Below are positions 1-5,038 of a DNA stretch of 6,050 nt, piece by piece. Made by a program: the position numbers and the translations under genes. Source of the stretch: Acidobacteriaceae bacterium. Lineage in GTDB: Bacteria > Acidobacteriota > Terriglobia > Terriglobales > Acidobacteriaceae. The stretch is taken from the NCBI GenBank assembly GCA_009781125.1, contig WQYS01000157.1:1-6050 (forward strand). Reading direction: 5' to 3'. A model generated the notes under the pieces. That model did no database searches and was not told the origin of the DNA. It was given only the letters and a program-made list of their open reading frames with translations. Every line of letters starts with the position of its first letter. The first letter of the stretch is position 1.

Positions 1-892
1 CAGCCAGCTTCCGAGCAGGCTCATGGCCGCTCAGCCGGTAATACTGAGCCAGACCCTGGATCATTCTTCCATTTCCTCCGTCGAGCGCCAGGTAACCGGT
101 CGGCGTCACTTGTACCGCCTGCACGTTATGGTTGGTGTTTTCCTGGAACCTTGTGTTGGGCTCAAATCCGCCAGCGGGAAAGTAGCCGTAATCACCCTGA
201 TCGGAGAACATCTCTAACATCCCTTGGATCATCCGCTCAATGGCCTGCGTCCACATCGGGTTGCGGTCGCGAAGGTGGTAGATCATCATCGCCGCCATCG
301 CTCGCGGCCACAGGTTGGGATTGGTGATCTGACGGATAGACTTATCCTGAACATCCGATGTGGTTCCATTGGCCCTCCAGATCGGCGCCTGCCATGAGGG
401 TCGCAGACGAGCCCAGGGAGTTCCGTCGAGAGGATAGTAGACCAAGCCGTCCGGACCGATGGAGTGGAGCAGGCCCTCCATCCAGACCCGATCGACGTGA
501 CTGTTCTCGTCGCTCCCGCTGGCCAGGCGCATCAAAGGAAGCGCCTCATACATGCCTTCCACGTTCCGGCACCAGTCGTTAAAGTCGTGAACCATGACCG
601 CCGGATTGCGATGGAGGTCCACGTAGAAATAGATTTCATGGTCGGCCTGCGGGTTGGTGATGGACGTCATGCAGTGAGCGCCCAATCGTGCCCGTTCGGC
701 AAGATCGAGCGTGTCCGGCACATGGTCTACGTACCTTGTGCCGCTGTAAGCGGGTATCTCGAATGCTGGAAGGCTCTCCTGAATATATTCAGGCTTGACG
801 TTCCCGGTTGTATTTGCGCGGAGCTTTTGTGCTGCGAGAAGAGATGTTCCAGTTACCGCCATCGAGTTTTGAATGAATTTCCGTCGGTCCAT
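1..892 (-). CDS. Tat-exported putative six-hairpin (alpha/alpha toroid) glycosidase-like protein, C-terminus beyond window
   Basis: Reading the minus strand gives an uninterrupted frame of 297 residues that leaves the window at its left edge, so the C-terminus is missing. The N-terminus MDRRKFIQ (twin arginine at residues 3-4), followed by a short hydrophobic stretch with TSLLAA and a likely cut near LRA at about 26, is a Tat-type export signal. The mature part has helical repeats rich in Trp, Tyr and Met: PNLWPRAMAAMMIYHL in the middle, and TPTGYLALDGG then GLAQYYRLSGHEPARKLA at the visible end. That last pattern is typical of (alpha/alpha) toroid proteins, including several glycosidase families. 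I do not recognise the exact family and can name no catalytic residues. Two Met codons are adjacent (895 and 892); the second is chosen because AGGGG at 900-904 lies 7 nt from it but only 4 nt from the first. It is divergent from the rhamnosidase gene. The coding assignment is confident; the glycosidase role is an inference. Confidence -1.
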   Translation of the reverse strand, partial: MDRRKFIQNSMAVTGTSLLAAQKLRANTTGNVKPEYIQESLPAFEIPAYSGTRYVDHVPDTLDLAERARLGAHCMTSITNPQADHEIYFYVDLHRNPAVMVHDFNDWCRNVEGMYEALPLMRLASGSDENSHVDRVWMEGLLHSIGPDGLVYYPLDGTPWARLRPSWQAPIWRANGTTSDVQDKSIRQITNPNLWPRAMAAMMIYHLRDRNPMWTQAIERMIQGMLEMFSDQGDYGYFPAGGFEPNTRFQENTNHNVQAVQVTPTGYLALDGGNGRMIQGLAQYYRLSGHEPARKLA

Positions 893-899
893 CATATAT

Positions 900-904
900 C
901 CCCT
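900..904 (-). promoter_or_regulatory. Ribosome binding site of the minus-strand gene
   Basis: AGGGG on the minus strand is the only purine-rich Shine-Dalgarno-like sequence near the tandem Met codons. Its 7-nt spacing favours the second Met (892) over the first (895). Confidence -1.
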
Positions 905-935
905 GTTTACATAGTTCGAGCCCGGACGATACCAT

Positions 936-957
936 TCATGAAGAGGCCTCTTCATGA
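936..957. repeat. Perfect 22-bp palindrome, candidate operator or leader hairpin
   Basis: The half-site TCATGAAGAGG is followed directly, with no spacer, by its exact reverse complement CCTCTTCATGA. The symmetry stops at both outer flanks. It lies 43 bp upstream of the chosen start of the minus-strand gene and downstream of that gene's predicted promoter, so it would be inside the 5' leader. The lack of a loop fits a dimeric DNA-binding protein better than an intrinsic terminator, and no T-run follows on either strand. Binding by a regulator is inferred. Confidence -1.
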
Positions 958-1018
958 GAACCCTGCGCTCCTCAGACGAGTATGCGCATAGAGTATCCTC
1001 GCCTAGCATGTATCTATA

Positions 1019-1047
1019 GACATACATCATCTTGTCTTCGCTGGCAA
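1019..1047 (-). promoter_or_regulatory. Candidate promoter of the minus-strand gene
   Basis: On the minus strand TTGCCA (1042-1047) matches the -35 consensus at five of six positions. After a 17-bp spacer comes TATGTC (1019-1024), a weak -10 that keeps only TAT. Transcription would start near 1012 and give a leader of about 120 nt containing the 22-bp palindrome. The call rests partly on the matching arrangement at the divergent promoter, where the same 14-bp site also lies 15 bp upstream of the -35. Sigma-factor use in this host is unknown. Confidence -1.
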
Positions 1048-1062
1048 GCATCAGTTTTACAC

Positions 1063-1076
1063 TGAGCATTTGCTCG
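1063..1076 (-). promoter_or_regulatory. Copy 1 of paired 14-bp near-palindromic site, candidate regulator binding site
   Basis: The minus strand reads CGAGCAAATGCTCA. Its core GAGCAAATGCTC is symmetric except for the central base pair. An identical 14-mer occurs on the plus strand at 1574-1587. This copy ends exactly 15 bp before the -35-like TTGCCA of the minus-strand gene, a position suited to an activator. That it binds a protein is inferred. Confidence -1.
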
Positions 1077-1309
1077 TAAAAAGATCGCAGATTTTCCAGG
1101 GGTTGGAGACCGCGGTTAAGACGTGGTAAAGTCCATACCGGCCCGAGCCAGCAAGATGGCACAGGAAAATCCTATAAAAGCATCCAGGAACCGAAAAATA
1201 AGAAAGACGGCTATCGTCGGCCAACGCTGCATTTGTTGATAGATCACTGCCATAGTGTCATATAGCCCGACAGATAGCTCCACTGTACTTCAGTACGTTA
1301 CGTAGCGCG

Positions 1310-1373
1310 CAACGTTGAATATTGTTCTGGGTCGATACTCACGTTGTTCAGTATCTCCGAGGCACAACGTGAG
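1310..1373. repeat. Cluster of CAACGT/ACGTTG elements with a 9-bp inverted repeat
   Basis: CAACGTTG at 1310-1317 is a perfect 8-bp palindrome. CTCACGTTG at 1338-1346 has its exact reverse complement CAACGTGAG at 1365-1373, separated by 18 nt. Four further bases (TCGA on each side) can pair if an asymmetric bulge is allowed. It could be a cluster of operator half-sites or an RNA stem-loop; the sequence does not decide which. Confidence -1.
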
Positions 1374-1524
1374 GTCGAGAGCCACAAAACCCTCCCTCCT
1401 CGTTGCCAGCATCGATGGGATATCCATTCTGTCTCTGCTTCGTCGTATCTCCATATTGCGCAGCTATAACATTGCCAATTAACCTGTTGATTCAACATGG
1501 ATAAAGCTAATAGCAGGCTCTAGG

Positions 1525-1539
1525 CGAAGTGGTACTTCG
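1525..1539. repeat. Short perfect hairpin, 6-bp stem with 3-nt loop
   Basis: CGAAGT and ACTTCG flank the loop GGT. It lies about 35 bp upstream of copy 2 of the paired 14-bp site. No T-run follows, so it is not an obvious terminator. It may be chance or another protein site. Confidence -1.
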
Positions 1540-1573
1540 AATGGTGGTTCAGATCACATGTAGAGTTGCCTTT

Positions 1574-1587
1574 CGAGCAAATGCTCA
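1574..1587 (+). promoter_or_regulatory. Copy 2 of paired 14-bp near-palindromic site, candidate regulator binding site
   Basis: CGAGCAAATGCTCA is identical over all 14 bases to the site at 1063-1076 but faces the other way, toward the rhamnosidase gene. It ends exactly 15 bp before TTGACA of the predicted rhamnosidase promoter, the same geometry as at the divergent gene. Flanking TT and AA extend the symmetry slightly here, with one mismatch. Control of both promoters by one regulator is inferred. Confidence -1.
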
Positions 1588-1602
1588 AATACGAGAATTT
1601 AT

Positions 1603-1632
1603 TTGACATTCGTATGTCCCTGTATGTATCAC
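1603..1632 (+). promoter_or_regulatory. Candidate promoter of the alpha-L-rhamnosidase gene
   Basis: A perfect -35 hexamer TTGACA (1603-1608) is followed after 18 bp by TATCAC (1627-1632), which matches the -10 consensus at four of six positions. A start near 1639 would give a leader of roughly 95 nt. The perfect palindrome CACATATGTG (1630-1639) overlaps the -10 and the expected start site, where a repressor could act. The consensus used is that of the housekeeping sigma factor; function is unproven. Confidence -1.
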
Positions 1633-1684
1633 ATATGTGTTGCCAACAAACGTATTCATGTCTGCGTGGCGGCTTTGTTTGGGT

Positions 1685-1698
1685 TCCCGCATGTGGGA
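1685..1698 (+). repeat. Small near-palindrome in the rhamnosidase leader
   Basis: TCCCGCATGTGGGA can fold on itself with one G-U pair, though it has no proper loop if fully paired. It lies in the predicted mRNA leader, 23 nt before the Shine-Dalgarno sequence. No known riboswitch is recognised. Confidence -1.
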
Positions 1699-1721
1699 GC
1701 AGGGACTTGGGAAAACTGAAT

Positions 1722-1726
1722 AGGAG
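1722..1726 (+). promoter_or_regulatory. Ribosome binding site of the rhamnosidase gene
   Basis: AGGAG is followed after 8 nt by ATG at 1735. This decides against the in-frame GTG at 1726, which overlaps the AGGAG itself, and slightly favours 1735 over the adjacent ATG at 1738. Confidence -1.
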
Positions 1727-1734
1727 TGGTGCTA

Positions 1735-4700
1735 ATGATGCTGAGGTATAGCTTGGTAGGCGTTGACTTAATTTATCGGGATCTTCAGTTTTCCGGACGA
1801 GCGCGCCTGTGCTTGTCTGCGTTGATTGCTATGGTAGCGCTGGTGGTTGGAAGCCATGCCGAACCTGTCCATCTGCGCTGCGAACATCGGGAGAATCCTC
1901 TGGGGATCGATGCCTCTGTTCCGCGACTTTCCTGGCAGAACGATAGCAAGGAGCGGAACTGGAAGCAGTCTGCCTACCAAATCTTGGTCGGAAGCTCGGA
2001 ACAAGCAGTAATCAATGAGAAGCCCGACGTGTGGGACAGCGGCAAACAGATGTCGGCGGAGTCGGTCGATGTGCGCTATGGCGGACCGAAGCTGGAATCA
2101 GGGAAGCGTTACTACTGGAGCGTGCGGGTGTGGGACACCAAAGGCGCAAAGTTGTCGCTGGCCCCTGTGGCGAGTTGGGATATGGGCCTGCTGAACTCCA
2201 GCGACTGGAAGGCAGACTGGATCACGTGGAAGAATCCCGACGAAGCGGCGGACCTTGAAGGCGTCAAGTGGATGTGGGTTCCGGGGCGCGATGCGTTTCA
2301 TGAGAAGGAGAAATCTGTTGCCGTATTCCGGCTGAGTGTGGATCTTAGTGAAAAGCCTGAGGACGCCGCGCTTTATATAGTAGCTCGTGGAGGTTTTGTC
2401 GCGACCGTCAACGGTCATCTTGTAGGTCAAAAGAGGCATTGGCAAGAGTTTGACCGGCTGGATGTCACCAACGCTCTGGTACCAGGGAACAATGTTATCG
2501 AAATCTCAGTCGACACAGTAAGGCTAACAGACATCAATTTGCCGATTGGTTTTCCCAATGACCCCAACAGCAGAAGCGTTCCTGCCGCCTTTACCGGATT
2601 CTTAAATGTGAGACACGCAGGAGACGCGATCGAACGCTTTACAAGCGGATGGGAAGCTCAGATGAAGGGAGAGACAGAGTGGAAGCCCGCTCAGGCGGTA
2701 GCTGAGTTGAACGATAGTCGGCTAACCATCATTCCTGTACTTCTTCCTCAGGCCGTCGTGCAATTCCGCAAAGTTTTCACTCTTGAGAAGGCGGTGAAGT
2801 CGGCGCGGTTGTATATCACGGCAGCGGGAAGCTATGAGGCGCGGATCAATGGAGAAAAGGTAGGCAAGGACGTACTCACGCCAGGAGACACAGACTCCAG
2901 CAAGCGTATCTACTACCAGACCTACGATGTGACGCCCATGCTTAGGCCAGGAGCGAATGCGATTGCGGCGTTGATGGGAGATGGTTGGTATGCCAGCCCG
3001 TTGACATGGGATGGACGTGCCTACGAGTTCAGCCCTCCGCCCAATCGGCTGCGGGCGCAGATGGCGATCGAATATACAGACGGAACGCATGATGTGATTT
3101 CTACGGATTCCTCGTGGAGGGCGAAGGCGTCACCGATTTTGAATTCGGAGATATATAAGGGTGAGACCTACGATGCGCGTCTTTTCGAGAACGGCTGGGA
3201 CACGGCGCATTTTACTGATGACGGCTGGGCAAATGCTGAGAAATCAGAGGCGCCCGAGGGAGTTCTTCAGGCGCAGATCGATCGTCCACCGCAGGTGATT
3301 CTTCATCTGGAGCCGAAGTCCGTCACCAAGAATGGAGATGCGTACATCTTCGACATGGGGCAAAACATGGTGGGTTGGGTGACGCTTCGGGTTCAGGGCG
3401 AAGCGGGTACGCGTGTGCGTATGAGGTTTGCCGAAATTCTGAATCCGGATGGGAGCATTTATACGAAAAATCTTCGTGATGCGGAAGCAACCGATACGTA
3501 TGTTCTAAGTGGTCATGGCGAAGAGGTCTATGCGCCACGGTTTACCTTCCATGGATTCCGTTATGTTGAGATGACTGGTCTGAATCAGGCACCGACGCTC
3601 AAAGCCATTACCGGCGATGTTGTCAGCAGTGTTGATGACAAGCCGACGGGTAGCCTGACGACGTCGAGCGAACTGGTCAACAAGATGTGGAAGATAGGTC
3701 TTTGGGGACAGCGGGGCAATTTTCTGAGCATACCCACGGATTGTCCGCAGCGGGACGAGCGACTGGGATGGATGGGCGATGCGGGAGTTTTCTGGCGTAC
3801 GGGAGCTTATAACTTCAATATCGAAGCCTTCACCGAGAAGTGGATGCACGATGTAGTAGATGCGCAGAGTGCAAAAGGAGCCTTTACCAATGTTTCACCG
3901 GACCTGCTTCGCTCGACTGGCGGCAGGCAGGGAGTGCCAGGCTGGGGCGATGCGGGAATCATAGTTCCATGGACGGCTTGGCAGCAGTATGGGGACACCA
4001 GGGTGATCCGCCAGAACTGGGATGCGATGGAACGCTGGATGAATCTTATCAAGGAGCAGAGTCCTGGCTATCTCAGAACTATCGACTGGTTCGAAGGCGA
4101 CTGGCTGGCGCCGGACAATCGCACGCCAAAGGATCTTTTGGCGACTGCGTACTGGGCGCTGGCAACGAAGATGATGTCGCAGATGGCTAATGCTATCGGC
4201 AGAGAAAACGACGCTGCCAAGTACGATGAGCTTTTCGGTAATATTCGTGCCGCATTCCAGAAGGCCTATGTTTCGCCGGACGGACACGTAGGACCTGGAA
4301 CGCAGACAGCGTATGTAGTCGCGCTGCACGCGGATCTGCTGCCGCCAAATCTCAAGAAACCAGCAGCAGATTATCTCGCAGCAGATATAGAGTCGCGGAA
4401 TTACCACCTCTCAACTGGTTTTCTGGGGACACCGTTTTTATTGTTCGAGCTGTCCGGCAACGGTCACTCGGATATGGCCTACCGCCTGCTGATGAATGAG
4501 ACGTATCCATCTTGGGGATACATGCTCAGCAAAGGAGCTACGACATGGTGGGAGCGCTGGAATGGAGATTCAGGTGATCCCGCTATGAATTCTTTCAACC
4601 ACTATGCTTTCGGGTCGGTGATGGCGTGGGTGTATCGCTCGGTGGCGGGAATCGATACGGATGGGCTGCATCCCGGATTCCGAGAGATAGTGATTCGTCC

Positions 4701-4956
4701 CCAAATCAGCAACGACAGGATTACCTCAGCCAGTGGGGAGTACGACTCGTCCTACGGCACGATTAAGAGCGAGTGGAAGAGCACGGGGAAAGGCGCTTAC
4801 GTTCTGACAGTGACGATTCCTGCCAACACAGAAGGCAAGGTCTATCTGCCAATGGAGGCGAACGCGAAGATTACGCAGGACGGTAAGCCAATCAGTCCAG
4901 ATCGCGAAGGTCTGGTTCGGATAGGGTCGGGGACGTACACGTTTGAGAGTCGATAA
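1735..4956 (+). CDS. Exported alpha-L-rhamnosidase, glycoside hydrolase family 78
   Basis: This 1073-residue enzyme should hydrolyse terminal alpha-L-rhamnose from glycosides or polysaccharides by an inverting mechanism. Residues 1-42 form a Sec signal peptide with a long n-region, hydrophobic core LSALIAMVALVV and likely cut after SHA. An Ig/FnIII-like domain (about 43-160, with NPLGIDASVPRLSWQ) follows. Then come two jelly-roll modules: one around 190-330 (VNGHLVGQ) and one around 340-430 (RINGEKVGKDVLTPG), the latter being the usual family N-domain. A further beta domain (about 520-620, DMGQNMVGWV), the six-hairpin catalytic barrel (about 630-975) and a C-terminal beta sandwich (from about 978, HPGFREIVIRP) complete it. 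DCPQRDERLGWMGD starts at D669; by comparison with characterised GH78 enzymes E675 is the general acid. E940 in TTWWERW is the expected general base. All key residues are present. No lipobox is seen, so it is probably periplasmic or secreted. Substrate specificity cannot be read from sequence. Confidence -1.
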   Translation: MMLRYSLVGVDLIYRDLQFSGRARLCLSALIAMVALVVGSHAEPVHLRCEHRENPLGIDASVPRLSWQNDSKERNWKQSAYQILVGSSEQAVINEKPDVWDSGKQMSAESVDVRYGGPKLESGKRYYWSVRVWDTKGAKLSLAPVASWDMGLLNSSDWKADWITWKNPDEAADLEGVKWMWVPGRDAFHEKEKSVAVFRLSVDLSEKPEDAALYIVARGGFVATVNGHLVGQKRHWQEFDRLDVTNALVPGNNVIEISVDTVRLTDINLPIGFPNDPNSRSVPAAFTGFLNVRHAGDAIERFTSGWEAQMKGETEWKPAQAVAELNDSRLTIIPVLLPQAVVQFRKVFTLEKAVKSARLYITAAGSYEARINGEKVGKDVLTPGDTDSSKRIYYQTYDVTPMLRPGANAIAALMGDGWYASPLTWDGRAYEFSPPPNRLRAQMAIEYTDGTHDVISTDSSWRAKASPILNSEIYKGETYDARLFENGWDTAHFTDDGWANAEKSEAPEGVLQAQIDRPPQVILHLEPKSVTKNGDAYIFDMGQNMVGWVTLRVQGEAGTRVRMRFAEILNPDGSIYTKNLRDAEATDTYVLSGHGEEVYAPRFTFHGFRYVEMTGLNQAPTLKAITGDVVSSVDDKPTGSLTTSSELVNKMWKIGLWGQRGNFLSIPTDCPQRDERLGWMGDAGVFWRTGAYNFNIEAFTEKWMHDVVDAQSAKGAFTNVSPDLLRSTGGRQGVPGWGDAGIIVPWTAWQQYGDTRVIRQNWDAMERWMNLIKEQSPGYLRTIDWFEGDWLAPDNRTPKDLLATAYWALATKMMSQMANAIGRENDAAKYDELFGNIRAAFQKAYVSPDGHVGPGTQTAYVVALHADLLPPNLKKPAADYLAADIESRNYHLSTGFLGTPFLLFELSGNGHSDMAYRLLMNETYPSWGYMLSKGATTWWERWNGDSGDPAMNSFNHYAFGSVMAWVYRSVAGIDTDGLHPGFREIVIRPQISNDRITSASGEYDSSYGTIKSEWKSTGKGAYVLTVTIPANTEGKVYLPMEANAKITQDGKPISPDREGLVRIGSGTYTFESR

Positions 4957-4965
4957 ATGTTCGAT

Positions 4966-5007
4966 CTGTCGGGCAGGCCGTATCGTCTGGTCTCTGTCCG
5001 GCAGACC
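4966..5007. repeat. Two degenerate direct repeats, 28 bp apart
   Basis: CTGTCGGGCAGGCC (4966-4979) and CTGTCCGGCAGACC (4994-5007) agree at 12 of 14 positions. Each contains the imperfect palindrome CTGNCNGNCAG. They fill much of the short gap between the rhamnosidase and the epimerase genes, so they could be a pair of operator sites or a small repeat family. Function is unknown. Confidence -1.
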
Positions 5008-5008
5008 A
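4988..5008 (+). terminator. Weak hairpin between rhamnosidase and epimerase genes, possible attenuator
   Basis: TGGTCT pairs with AGACCA around a 9-nt loop; GTCTG with CAGAC is an alternative pairing. Only TTTT follows, after ATAAAG. This is a poor intrinsic terminator but could reduce read-through or stabilise mRNA ends. Read-through into the epimerase gene 30 bp later remains likely. Confidence -1.
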
Positions 5009-5027
5009 TAAAGTTTTACTAACTCGC

Positions 5028-5034
5028 GAGGGAG
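5028..5034 (+). promoter_or_regulatory. Ribosome binding site of the epimerase gene
   Basis: GAGGGAG lies 4 nt before the GTG start at 5039. It supports a GTG start, because an in-frame stop (TAA at 5009-5011) lies upstream and no other start codon intervenes. Confidence -1.
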
Positions 5035-5038
5035 CGTC

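Larger units (their letters stand above)
1077..1573. other. Middle of the divergent intergenic region, no convincing gene
   Basis: No reading frame here has a plausible start, ribosome binding site and protein-like composition together, and I see no tRNA or known riboswitch fold. The stretch looks more AT-rich than its neighbours, including a run of A-rich sequence near 1165-1205. It contains short inverted repeats such as GTAC-TTCA-GTAC near 1285-1297, and the larger ones listed separately at 1310-1373 and 1525-1539. A small RNA cannot be excluded by eye. Confidence -1.

Noticed and set aside
464..991. Open plus-strand frame of 175 codons
   Set aside because: It is antisense to the Tat-exported protein gene, whose frame has a clear signal peptide, ribosome binding site and protein-like composition; the plus-strand translation is rich in Cys, Arg and His and resembles nothing.
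1008..1027. Imperfect palindrome ATGTAT ... ATACAT
   Set aside because: Two of ten base pairs fail and the sequence is AT-rich next to the predicted -10, so symmetry is probably incidental.
1298..1498. 66-codon minus-strand frame in the intergenic region
   Set aside because: The translation, rich in Trp, Cys and Arg, has no domain or signal, there is no clear ribosome binding site, and the region is better explained by repeats. A small gene cannot be fully excluded.
1726..1734. GTG at 1726 as start of the rhamnosidase
   Set aside because: The GTG overlaps the AGGAG sequence that should serve as ribosome binding site; ATG at 1735 has ideal spacing.
1566..1751. 61-codon plus-strand frame just before the rhamnosidase gene
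   Set aside because: It begins with TTG upstream of the predicted promoter, spans the -35 and -10 elements, and overlaps the rhamnosidase start; composition is not protein-like.
3895..4407. Open minus-strand frame of 170 codons within the rhamnosidase gene
   Set aside because: It is opposite the conserved catalytic barrel of the GH78 enzyme and has no plausible product.
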